Assembly: GCA_003427395.1 (NCBI GenBank)
Contig: BFEA01000008.1
Span: 2,509,799 to 2,537,748 of the forward strand
DNA from: Chara braunii
Taxonomy: Eukaryota; Streptophyta; Charophyceae; Charales; Characeae
DNA length: 27,950 nt
Direction of reading: 5' to 3'
The notes under the pieces were generated by a model. The model worked only from the letters and a program-made list of their open reading frames with translations, searched no databases and was not told where the DNA came from. Within the stretch, counting starts at the first letter, position 1; every line of letters begins with the position of its first letter. Of this stretch, positions 9,879 to 17,682 are shown one piece after another. A program made the position numbers and the translations under genes.

Positions 9879-10433
9879 GACAGAATCTGGGATCAACTAT
9901 TACCACAAACTAGATGGCCATGGAATTGGGAAACAATTCTTTTGGAAGCCTGGACTGACGAGTTGGATGACGAATTCACGCAAAATCTCTTCATCATGGG
10001 AAGAAGAGCTGTAGTATGGGTCATTTGAGAGAGAAGATGTACGTATGAAATGGAGGGGCCTCGTCTAGATGGGCCTGAATTCACTGAAACTATTAAAATG
10101 TTGGTTCAAACAGAAATTACTGCTAAATGGGAACAAGTAAAAGAAAAACTTCAACTTCTATCCTCAAGAGACGAAATTCACAAACACATTGAGAAATTCA
10201 GCACATGCTGGCTTGNGGGCAACCAGGGGAAGGGCATAGGGAAAGTTAAATGGGAAGGGGTCGCAAAAAGGAACAAGCAGGAGGTAAGGAGAGATTACAG
10301 AATAATATTTGAGGATTGGACTGTGGTAGATCCATCCATACCCATGCGCCCAATGGCTGAGTTTCCTGATCCCTTTCCACCTCCACTATCAGCTATGGTA
10401 CCGAGATCTTGGTTTGGATATGACGAAATATGA
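9879..10433 (+). pseudogene. ORF2 C-terminal tail
   Basis: The frame continues past TGA 9876 and TGA 10026 to the final TGA at 10431. The stretch around 10005-10040 (RRAVVWVI, stop, ERRC) matches the usual W-x-x-W-x-ER pattern near plant LINE ORF2 ends with one tryptophan codon turned into TGA. The rest is helical and charged and holds one N (about 10216). Continued phase supports it as true coding tail rather than 3' UTR. Confidence 0.65.
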
Positions 10434-10716
10434 AAGTCTCAGATTATGGCCTGGTAGTAGTAAGAATCCACATGTTCTTTCGAGAAAACCAGGACTAGCT
10501 GATAGAGATACATCCGGCGTCCAACAATAGACAAAGAGGTCCTGATTTTCAGAGCTCTGATCTCATGTTAATATTGTAAAAAAGGGACGCTGGACCCGCT
10601 TTCTAGCAGGTGTTGCTCTCCACCAATAGATGGAGCCTATCCCCAGATGCTAGCGGTGTTTGCTCTTACCAGCATCGCTAGCACTGGAGGGATCGTTTAA
10701 AAAAAAAAAAAAAAAA
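10434..10716 (+). promoter_or_regulatory. LINE 3' UTR: shared tail module, second hairpin and poly(A)
   Basis: From 10584 lies the module shared with other elements in the window. Hairpin I pairs GCTGGA with TCTAGC (10589-10607, one G-U wobble). A short GCAG/TTGC hairpin follows, then CCACCAATAGATGGAGC. Hairpin II pairs GCTAGCG with CGCTAGC (about 10649-10682). A18 spans 10699-10716. In stringent-type LINEs a 3' stem-loop is the RT recognition site; that role is inferred here from the shared copies. Confidence 0.8.
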
Positions 10717-10733
10717 CACCATTGTCTTGTGCA
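10717..10733 (+). repeat. target-site duplication, 3' copy (LINE)
   Basis: Exact 17-bp repeat of 2124-2140, starting directly after the A18 tail. Confidence 0.95.
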
Positions 10734-10904
10734 GCCTGCAGATCGGTCAGGAGAGGTCTTCTCATTTCCAACCTTGTTTAGGAAAGTGTCTTCGTATGTG
10801 GCGCACACGGCTATTTACAAAGGAGGACTTTGCACACTTGCATGCAGCATCCTCAATTCTATCCCTTTTGAGCACCTTTGGCATTGAAGGCCTCAACCTC
10901 GTAA

Positions 10905-11630
10905 GTGTTTGGGCAACTGGTAGTTTCTGGGAGCCCTCCAACTGGCATATTATTGAGCCCCTTATTCTCATTCATGTGGTCCAGCAGATCACGGGCATAC
11001 AATTGGCTTGGCGATTTCGCCCGCCTGGCGCTGTACGGACCATCTTTATTTCAATCAGCTGGCTTAATTTTGGAAACATCTTTTGCTCACTTGTTGGCAC
11101 AGAGGTTTGTCCAGAATTTCTTCACCAAACCTATGGTTGCATCCACTGCCACGATCACTTTGCTATCGCTGCTGTTCTTGAATGTTGTGCAGCTCCTAAG
11201 AGACAGGGATGATATTGTTACCTCCCGCAAGTTGAAACCGAGTCCTCATGGAGGTGCCTCCTGTTTTGGCCTTTTTGGTTACTTTGTTCCTCTCTTTTTC
11301 CCATTCCCAATCATGTGGATGGCAAGCAAAGCGGTATTCGCATCCACACTGCCATGGATTACTGCTTACAAGGTTGCTCACCCAGGGTATTATGCTTTCC
11401 TATTCCACAACTCACTGGCTGCAATGTTTACTACAAATATGGCACCATTCGCTGTGATGTTGAGGGATAAACTCCTTATCACTCCGGTGCTTGAAGTGGC
11501 TATGATGATATTGCCACCACTAGGCTATGTTACCTTCCTTTATTGCTCATCCGTGTTCGTGTGTCCTGACTGGCTATCGAAGTATCTCTGGAACTCAGTA
11601 TTCGTGTTTGACTCATTGCCGTCGGCATAA
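10905..11630 (+). CDS. hydrophobic unassigned ORF in LINE target DNA (possible membrane protein remnant)
   Basis: An uninterrupted 241-codon frame; its only start near the beginning is a non-ATG codon, and a first ATG lies further in. It has several hydrophobic stretches that could be membrane segments. Another open frame (10727-11212) overlaps its start, and 11640-11830 in a third frame reads on plausibly, which would suit a frameshifted gene. However, the complement of part of it (about 11220-10870, minus strand) also reads as a polar protein with only two stops, and antisense of polar coding DNA is typically hydrophobic. I cannot decide the strand and assign no function. Confidence 0.3.
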   Translation: MFGQLVVSGSPPTGILLSPLFSFMWSSRSRAYNWLGDFARLALYGPSLFQSAGLILETSFAHLLAQRFVQNFFTKPMVASTATITLLSLLFLNVVQLLRDRDDIVTSRKLKPSPHGGASCFGLFGYFVPLFFPFPIMWMASKAVFASTLPWITAYKVAHPGYYAFLFHNSLAAMFTTNMAPFAVMLRDKLLITPVLEVAMMILPPLGYVTFLYCSSVFVCPDWLSKYLWNSVFVFDSLPSA

Positions 11631-11639
11631 TAGTCTCAG

Positions 11640-12384
11640 TGGGACCATTACCAAGATTCTGATTGGTACCTTCTGGTTTGACACTCTGAGATCAGGCATG
11701 ACAGTGTACTTCATGCAGCTGGATTTGGCAGATGCTAGATGCGGCTGGTTTCTTGAGGACAGGGATGACAAGAGTGCAATCAATGACAGGGGCGCAGGGC
11801 TACCAAGAGCGCTGCGGCCCCGAGTTGTGAAGCGCTACGCCATGATCATGATGCTGTTTGGCGCGTCTCAGGAGAGCTGGCGATTGTACGGCATGCCGAG
11901 TTTTCAAGCCGTGCCACGTCACGAACGCCTTCAAAGAGAGGGTGATGGAGGTGTTCGTGCGATGTTTGGGTGGGCGGGCTCCGCAAAGGAGAAGCTCGTT
12001 GGCAAACCAACACTCTTGACAAGAGCGGCGCCCTGCGATCTTGTGTGGTTGCGGCATACAGCTTCAACTGATGGAGAGTGGTAGCAGCTGTCTCAGCGAA
12101 GGTTTTGCTTAGGTCGAGTGCTGAATCATCCTTTGAGTAAGCGGGGGTGGTGGTGTCTTTGCTTTGTGACTCTTCCAGCGGTGTTGCGGGCTAGCATGCA
12201 GAGGGAGGGAGAGGATTTCTCTGCGAGGAGAAGGGCCTTCACAAGAGGTTTGGGCGGATTCGGAGGTATTCAAACAGTCTTTAGCTTCATATGCCCTACG
12301 TGTCATAGTGGTGGGTGGTTGGCAGACATGGGGGTTCAGGAGCATTGCCTCATGCGGAGTGAAGATTGTACAGTGTTCATTGCG
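11640..12384. other. target DNA between LINE and 2-kb insertion, no confident gene
   Basis: Open frames exist (for example 11527-12084 plus), but none has recognisable motifs. It may be the continuation of whatever lay at 10905-11630. Composition is GC-balanced and not repeat-like by eye. Confidence 0.35.
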
Positions 12385-12400
12385 AGAATCTTGCATCGAG
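12385..12400 (+). repeat. target-site duplication, 5' copy (2-kb element)
   Basis: AGAATCTTGCATCGAG, 16 bp, recurs exactly at 14461-14476 immediately after a poly(A) run. Confidence 0.92.
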
Positions 12401-13140
12401 TGTTCGAGTGTTGTAGACGTATTCTTGATATTTTCAATGATGATAATCTGATTCAGTGTTTTTTGTATGGTTTCAGGAAAATAATTTCTTAAACTTTTTC
12501 GTGCTATACGTCTTTGCTAAGAGTTTCTCAAACCGTGGTTTCGGAATCAGATTCGAAAATCCGTTATGGATATCTAAGCCTAATTTTCGTATAATTTCTC
12601 GTAATTTTCGTCACTCAGTAGTCTTCCTTATCATTGATCCTATGGTCTTGTTTTTTCTTGATTTCTGATGCAAATTCGTTTCTGATCACCGATGCCTAAA
12701 AGTGAGTTTCCGCAGGTTTTCAAATCCTATGATTACTAATCATAACACCGTGCGGTAAAATTTGATTCGGATTGGCTTGTGAATTCCAACTTCATGGTCT
12801 TGAGGGGTGTAATGGTGGCTTGGTGTGTATACCTGTGGTGTCTTCCTTGAGGGTTGGAGCCTCCCCTGGTGAGGGTTTCACAAGGTGGGCGGTATTGGGG
12901 GATTGCTGTTTCTTAGCCAGACTGATGTAGGGTCGGATCAGTACTGGCGGGTGGGGAGAGAAGGCAAGGGGGTGGCTGCTTATAGCAGTGTTAGGATTTT
13001 TTGAGGGAAGGAGTGATTTCCAGGGCGACACAGTGAGCCAAAAGGGGGGGGGGAAGCTAGGTTTGAAGGAAGGAAGGTAGCAAGGGGATTTTCAACAGAA
13101 AAGGTTGTTTGTTTGGGTAAGTAGGTCAGAAGGACGAGGC

Positions 13141-13865
13141 TGGGACGACAGAGGCCGGTGCTGGAGCCGCTGCTCTGTAACCCAGGGGGAGCTTGAGGCC
13201 TGGGAAGTTATGCCGAGGGTGGAAGGCATAACCAGATCGTCCGACATAGCTGGCGCTGGGGTGTTGACCCTGTAACCTGCTTAGGGGCTTGCCATTACGG
13301 GAATTGTCGAGGGAGGAAGGCACTTCCTGTCCGTCAGAGCTAGATTGATCGGTACTGGGGAGGGTTGTGGTGCCCTGTTACCCTAGCAGAAGGGGGTATG
13401 AGATCAAGTGAGTTCTGGCACGAGGTCTGAAAGCCTGGACCGACGCTCCATCTGTTGGAAGGGGGAATCTAGGATAGCAGACAGTTTTAGTTTTGCCCCC
13501 CCGATTCTTATATTTTTTAAAAACACTTTTTGAATGTCCTTAGCTAAAGAGATTTGGGTGCTTAGTGGTCCTAGGATGTTTTTAGGACTTAGGGATCCCT
13601 ACCAACTCGTCTTATGTGGCGTCATCACTGTTATACTCGAGATCTGCAGTTGTTCGATGCCAGAACGACGCTGACCGGAGCTGGGGTGTTGCCCTGTAAA
13701 CTGTGATGCAGGAGCGTGAGGTCTGGTAGAGAGATCTGGGGATGTCTTGGGGGGGCTTTCCACGGGACAACCAAGGGTTGCTGCCGGGACGACGCTGGTC
13801 GGAGCTGGGGTGAGTTGCGTTGCCCTGTAACCCAGCAGAAAGTGGGGGTGTGAGACCTGGAAGAG
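13141..13865 (+). repeat. five-copy degenerate repeat within the 2-kb element
   Basis: Copies start near 13141, 13236, 13345, 13661 and 13785. The consensus idea is an ACGACGCTGG-like start, CGGAGCTGGGGTGTTG, then CCCTGTAACCCAGCAG and a G-rich GGGTGTGAGGCCTGG-like end. GCTGGG and CCCAGC inside a copy can form a stem. Spacing is uneven (about 95 to 315 bp), so it is not a simple tandem array. The function is unknown. Confidence 0.6.
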
Positions 13866-14103
13866 AGCGGCAGAAGTGTACGACAGTTTTGGAGAACGTT
13901 GGAAGGGTGTGTGTGGGTTTTCAAAGTTTTTGGAACAATCGTAGGACCTTTGTGGCCTATTCTCTTGCTTCTGGAACGTCGGTAAGAGTTAATAAGGTGA
14001 GTGGGAGAAGATGGTGGGTTATCACGCGTCCTACCAGTGAGGGGGCTAGCTGGTAGGATGGGAGTACAGCATAGCAGCAGTAGAGATGGTGGCTCTGCTG
14101 CAG

Positions 14104-14358
14104 TCAGTCTTGCCGGAGTGAGGCAAAGTGGATCGATGAGGCTTTTTCCAAGTCGTTTCTGAATTTTCTCATGAGATTGTCATAGACATGTCTGAAGTAG
14201 CTCCAATAGTTCCGAGCTAAAGCCAGGTGATGGTCCCGGTATTTCAATTTTCCAAAAGTTTCTTGCCTCATTTTCTTGAAGTTGTCTGATGAAGTTTTCT
14301 GAAGTTTTCTGAACGTACGCGTTATGGGACGCTGGGCCCGGTTCCCAGTTTGTGCCAA
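14104..14358 (-). CDS. unassigned antisense ORF in the 2-kb element
   Basis: An ATG-started frame of 84 codons on the minus strand, opposite to the element's poly(A) orientation. The protein would be basic and helical (RKLQKTSSDNFKKMRQ, then ALARNYWSYFRHVYDNLMRK). The composition looks more like protein than chance, and a minus-strand frame at 15854-16105 is similar in style, but I see no family motif. The 5' end overlaps the first tail module. It may be a captured gene fragment. Confidence 0.3.
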   Translation of the reverse strand: MAQTGNRAQRPITRTFRKLQKTSSDNFKKMRQETFGKLKYRDHHLALARNYWSYFRHVYDNLMRKFRNDLEKASSIHFASLRQD

Positions 14359-14461
14359 TTAGTGAGGATATGGTTGTATCTATGGGACGCTGGACCCGGT
14401 TTCCAGCAGGTGCTGCTCCCCACCAATAGACGCAGCTTGTTTAAAAAAAAAAAAAAAAAAA
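14326..14461 (+). promoter_or_regulatory. two LINE-type tail modules and poly(A) of the 2-kb element
   Basis: The first copy (14326-14349 and on) has hairpin GCTGGG with CCCAGT (14331-14349) and then degenerates. The second (14384-14440) has GCTGGA with TCCAGC (14389-14407), a GCAG/CTGC mini-hairpin, the CCACCAATAGACG block and A18-19. Both are preceded by TATGGGACGCTG-like sequence, as in the 137-bp element. Confidence 0.8.
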
Positions 14462-14476
14462 GAATCTTGCATCGAG
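14461..14476 (+). repeat. target-site duplication, 3' copy (2-kb element)
   Basis: Exact 16-bp repeat of 12385-12400. Its first A is ambiguous with the poly(A) tail. Confidence 0.92.
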
Positions 14477-14867
14477 CTTGTGGATCTTGAGTGAGCAGTC
14501 AGAACCGAACAGGAGCAGTCGTGTTTCAAGGTTTTTTCCAGCTACCATCGAGTACTTTGTTTTAGGACTCATTGTACATCTCATTTTTGGACATGTTTCG
14601 GTAAACTGTGTTGTCCTTGTTGATTTTGCTAAAGTTGTATTTGGGTTTCTTAGCAGACAGACTCGTTGATACCCCACATCTCACTCAGGAAAACATAGGC
14701 CTGTCCAAGCTTCACTGTGTCCGCATTGAGTCACAACCGGTGGGGCTATGTGGCTCAGGCAGCCAGAGTTTACCTTAGATCGTACCGTGTTATGAGGGAG
14801 AGTCGCAACATTAGTCCTTTATAAGGTGGGACATGTCGGGTCTCGAAATCAAGTTGTCAGACAGGCT

Positions 14868-14940
14868 GCATCTGAAAGCTCAGTTGGTTGAGCACATAAG
14901 TGGCACTCAGGAAGTCGTGGGTTCGATTCCCGACATCGTC
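14868..14940 (+). repeat. tRNA-like segment with Pol III A and B boxes (SINE head or tRNA relic)
   Basis: An A-box-like AAGCTCAGTTGGTTGAGC (14876-14893) lies about 30 nt before a B box GGTTCGATTCC (14920-14930). D-arm GCTC/GAGC pairing and a T-arm-like hairpin are visible, and the 73-nt span is tRNA-sized. The acceptor and anticodon stems do not pair, so this is not a working tRNA. It may head a tRNA-derived SINE; no tail was identified downstream. Confidence 0.55.
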
Positions 14941-15417
14941 CTCTTAATCCCGACGGACTCCTGGGGGTATACTCCATGTTTTCACCAGTGGAGATTGTCG
15001 GCTTTGGGCCTTCTGGCTGGTTAGGGAACGTTGTTCCGGCATATGCCAGGTGTTAGCAGCCTGGGTAGTGCTCCCCGCACTGAGCAGGGGGTGGTAGACA
15101 TAGACCCATAGCCATAGGATAGCTTAGCTTCGGATAGGGTACTTAAAAGCTGTAGTGTTCGCCAATTACTAGGCATAGCGTAGGTTTGTTGGCTACTTTC
15201 CCTAGTCCATAGTCTCTTGGCCTGCTGTCTGCATTTGTGGTGTCTGGTGCCTGGTGGTTTTGGGTTGTGGTGCTAGGTTACATTGGGTGGATAGGTCGCA
15301 TGCTGAGATGAGCAGGTAGGCAAGAGACGGTAGGCAGAGTAAGGAAGGTAAGACATTGAGAGAAGAAAATAGGGTAGCTAAATACAGCTGTCCCCCATGT
15401 GAGGAGAAGACAGACTG
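14941..15417. other. non-coding stretch, no gene seen
   Basis: No credible ORF or known motif. It may be the body of a tRNA-derived SINE starting at 14868, but no poly(A), TSD or second copy supports this. Confidence 0.4.
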
Positions 15418-15671
15418 TTTTTTTTTTTTTTTTTTTTTTTTNNNNNNNNNNNNNNNNNNNNNNNNNNNNNNNNNNNNNNNNNNNNNNNNNNNNNNNNNNN
15501 NNNNNNNNNNNNNNNNNNNNNNNNNNNNNNNNNNNNNNNNNNNNNNNNNNNNNNNNNNNNNNNNNNNNNNNNNNNNNNNNNNNNNNNNNNNNNNNNNNNN
15601 NNNNNNNNNNNNNNNNNNNNNNNNNNNNNNNNNNNNNNNNNNNNNNNNNNNNNNNNNNNNNNNNNNNNNNN
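15418..15671. other. T24 tract and assembly gap (230 N)
   Basis: T24 at 15418-15441 is followed by 230 unresolved bases (15442-15671). A poly(T) at a gap suggests a minus-strand retroposon tail that broke the assembly. Confidence 0.9.
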
Positions 15672-15853
15672 CAGCAGCCCTTAGTCTCTCCAGGCCCGTC
15701 CAGGGTAGCTGAATCAAAGTGTGCACAGAGACTTTGGCCTTACGAGAAGTTGATGTTGGTTCGAGCACAGAATTGGTTGGGAGGACATGCCATTGGATCT
15801 CCAAGTGCTGTGCCGGCAACCTTTTCCAGGATCGTTCCTCCCTTAGCTAACGC

Positions 15854-16105
15854 TTACCCAATGTTTCCATACAATGTTACAATTACTGGTGTCCAGCTCA
15901 CACACGTGCTATTTGGATCCACCCAGTCTGAGATTGTTTGCAAAGCCTGCACGAACTGGTTCCATGCTTGCTGGTACTGTGTTTTTCCCAGGTCAGCTTT
16001 TAGTTCTTTCCAAGCTTCATAGGTCCTGGTCCATACGAGGTTCACAATTTCTTGCTGTGCTTGTTGGAGCCCGAAGTTGTTTTCTTTCTTTTTTCGCGTG
16101 NACAT
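15854..16105 (-). CDS. possible coding fragment, unassigned
   Basis: An open minus-strand frame of 83 codons with one undetermined residue near the start. It reads as a helical, Q/W/K-rich protein (LQQAQQEIVNLVWTR, then EAWKELKADLGKTQYQQAW). This could be a gag-like or host exon fragment. No motif identifies it, and both ends are open to the gap-rich surroundings. Confidence 0.3.
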   Translation of the reverse strand: MXTRKKKENNFGLQQAQQEIVNLVWTRTYEAWKELKADLGKTQYQQAWNQFVQALQTISDWVDPNSTCVSWTPVIVTLYGNIG

Positions 16106-16210
16106 CTTGCCCTCCAGATCGTCATANTGAGTGCTAGTCTCAAGTAGTCAACCAGATTGATTGCAAATGGGTTCCATTGCTGAGATTTATATTTTTCTAT
16201 GGCCTAATAG

Positions 16211-17019
16211 AACTGTTGCTGCATCCCAGGGGCCAGGGGTGAATGCCAGGCTGTGTCCCACCACCGCCATATATGTACTGCTATGGGGCACACATCCCAG
16301 AGTCGACCCAGACTGGACCCTGAACCTGCTACCTTCTTCCCCGAATACAACATACGGTCATTATAGCTGTGTTTGGGGTATGTTTCAGTCTAAATACAGC
16401 TATAATGACCATCCGTTGTATTCGGGGGAAGAAGGTAGCTGGCCACCAAACTGTTGCTACATCCCAGGGTAAATGCCAGGCTGCGTCCCATAACCGCAAT
16501 ATCTGTACTGCCATGGGGCACACATCCCAGAGTCGACCCAGACTGGACCCTGAACCTGCTACCTTCTTCCCCGAATACAACATACGGTCATTATAGCTGT
16601 GTTTGGGGTATGTTTCAGTCTAAATACAGCTATAATGACCATCCGTTGTATTCGGGGGAAGAAGGTAGCTGGCCACCAAACTGTTGCTACATCCCAGGGT
16701 AAATGCCAGGCTGCGTCCCATAACCGCAATATCTGTACTGCCATGGGGCACACATCCCAGAGTCGACCCAGACTGGACCCTGAACCTGCTACCTTCTTCC
16801 CCGAATACAACATACGGTCATTATAGCTGTGTTTGGGGTATGTTTCAGTCTAAATACAGCTATAATGACCATCCGTTGTATTCGGGGGAAGAAGGTAGCT
16901 GGCCACCAAACTGTTGCTACATCCCAGGGTAAATGCCAGGCTGCGTCCCATAACCGCAATATCTGTACTGCCATGGGGCACACATCCCAGACCCGACCCA
17001 CGCTGGACCCTGAACCTGC
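16211..17019. repeat. 230-bp tandem array with long hairpin in each unit (about 3.5 copies)
   Basis: AACTGTTGCT recurs at 16211, 16449, 16679 and 16909 (spacings 238, 230, 230). Units 2 and 3 look identical base for base, and unit 1 differs by small changes and an insertion. The last unit is partial and diverges after about 16990. Each full unit holds a near-perfect inverted repeat with arms of about 43 bp (16328-16439, 16558-16669, 16788-16899) around a loop of about 25 nt. Its arms read GCTACCTTCTTCCCC and complement. ORFs here are repeat shadows. Confidence 0.9.
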
Positions 17020-17394
17020 AAACCGGCCACCGCCAGCCCTGACCTTCTCACCCCCCCAACTCACCTCTATCTCTCCTACTGACCCTCTACGCGAAGTGCC
17101 GGCTCCGCGTGGAACTCGCTTCATGCGCTACAGCAAAAGCATATGAGAGACACACTATAGACACTTCAGGAGATGAAGGGTGGAGCTACNGGGGTTCACG
17201 GAATGGGTCATAAAGGAAAAGAGGGAAAGCTGTAGTCTTGCAGGTGGAAAGCCAAACAAGGCAAGCTCAGATGACGCTGAAAAAGGGAGAGTGGGCTAAG
17301 GGCAGGCTAATGCGGTCTCCAGTTAAGGGGTGGGGATAGAAAATTGGGCAGGCAAAACCGTTATAAATAGGGAGATGTAAAACACTGGCTGTAT
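17020..17394. other. no gene seen
   Basis: GC-rich pyrimidine stretch to about 17100, then ordinary sequence with one N (about 17190). No coding or structural signal is recognised. Confidence 0.4.
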
Positions 17395-17508
17395 TGTCGG
17401 AGATTTCACAACGGCCTGTGGAGTAATGGAAGTCTCCAAATTTGACTTGCATGTCGGAGATTTCACAACGGCCTGTGGAGTAATGGAGGTCTCGAAAGTT
17501 GAATTGCG
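17395..17508. repeat. 57-bp tandem duplication
   Basis: TGTCGGAGATTTCACAACGG opens two adjacent units at 17395 and 17452. They are nearly identical over the first 36 bp and diverge at the end. Confidence 0.85.
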
Positions 17509-17547
17509 TTTATTAACTAATTTGCGCTTATTTCAAGTTATTTTAAC

Positions 17548-17682
17548 TTTTTTTTTTTTTTTTTTTGAAAGAAGGCCGAGCTTGGTCGGCTAGGGTAGGT
17601 GATATTCCCTATCAGTCCTGCTGTTGGCCGCTCCATCCATTGGTGGGAAGCATCACCTGCTGGAAAGCGGGTCCAGCATCCA
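17548..17682 (-). mobile_element. minus-strand retroposon copy with the LINE-type tail
   Basis: Read on the minus strand, it starts GGATGCTGG (from 17681) with hairpin GCTGGA/TCCAGC (17659-17677) and the GCAGGTG mini-hairpin. The CCACCAATGGATGGAGC block, a distinct second segment with a GCCGA/TCGGC hairpin, and A19 (17548-17566) follow. The second hairpin occupies the place of hairpin II in the LINE. The left flank ends TTATTTTAAC, but I found no repeat of it to the right, so the element's 5' end is unknown. Confidence 0.7.

Larger units (their letters stand above)
5544..10433 (+). pseudogene. LINE ORF2 polyprotein (endonuclease, reverse transcriptase, zinc motif), eight internal stops
   Basis: One reading frame runs from 5442 (first ATG 5544) to TGA 10431 and keeps its phase throughout. 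It is cut by TAA 6024, TAA 6033, TAA 6906, TGA 7437, TAG 8730, TGA 8766, TGA 9876 and TGA 10026. Segments, in order: unknown domain, APE endonuclease, linker, RT, C-terminal region with Cys/His zinc motif, tail. ORF2 normally nicks the target and copies the LINE RNA there. TGA at 9876 and 10026 falls in tryptophan-rich context and 7437 also fits TGG to TGA, so G-to-A decay is likely. No net frameshift is needed across the frame. This is unusual for an old pseudogene and suggests that substitutions rather than indels killed it. Confidence 0.88.
2141..10716 (+). mobile_element. L1-type non-LTR retrotransposon (LINE), full span, ORF2 decayed
   Basis: An 8576-bp element between perfect 17-bp target-site duplications, ending in A18. 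In order: a 74-nt 5' leader, ORF1 (2215-4197), an unassigned coding-like region (4276-6026), ORF2 with apurinic-type endonuclease, reverse transcriptase and C-terminal zinc motif (to 10433), and a 3' UTR with two hairpins. DUF4283-like ORF1, APE/RT and zf-RVT is the usual layout of plant L1-like LINEs. ORF2 has eight in-frame stops, so this copy cannot make a full ORF2 protein. The exact TSDs and open ORF1 and RT segments argue for moderate age. The TSDs begin CACC, AGAA or GGTG in the three dated insertions, so an A-rich L1-style target is not seen. Confidence 0.93.
12401..14460 (+). mobile_element. 2.06-kb non-autonomous retroposon carrying the LINE 3' tail
   Basis: The element lies between perfect 16-bp target-site duplications and ends in a long A run (14443-14460/1). 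Its body is unlike the LINE: an AT-rich first 350 bp (12430-12780), then G-rich DNA with a five-copy degenerate repeat (13141-13865), an antisense ORF (14104-14358), and two copies of the LINE tail module (14326 and 14384). It has no RT, endonuclease or gag, so it must be moved in trans. At 2 kb it is far longer than typical SINEs. It could be a chimeric or captured transcript that acquired the tail. Confidence 0.82.

Noticed and set aside
10898-10906. CGTAAGTG as an intron donor site
   Set aside because: Coding frames read on through it and no acceptor or joined exon could be supported.
15442-15671. Gap length (230) equals the tandem unit length (230)
   Set aside because: Gap sizes are estimates and the flanks (poly(T) on one side, unrelated sequence on the other) do not match the array. 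Treated as coincidence.
16483-16953. TTATGGGACGC on the minus strand of array units resembles the start of the LINE tail module
   Set aside because: The match stops after about 11 bases, no hairpin or poly(A) follows, and the first array unit lacks it.
16329-17146. Repeated 75-111-codon ORFs on both strands in the array
   Set aside because: They recur every 230 bp with identical sequence on both strands; they are shadows of the tandem repeat.
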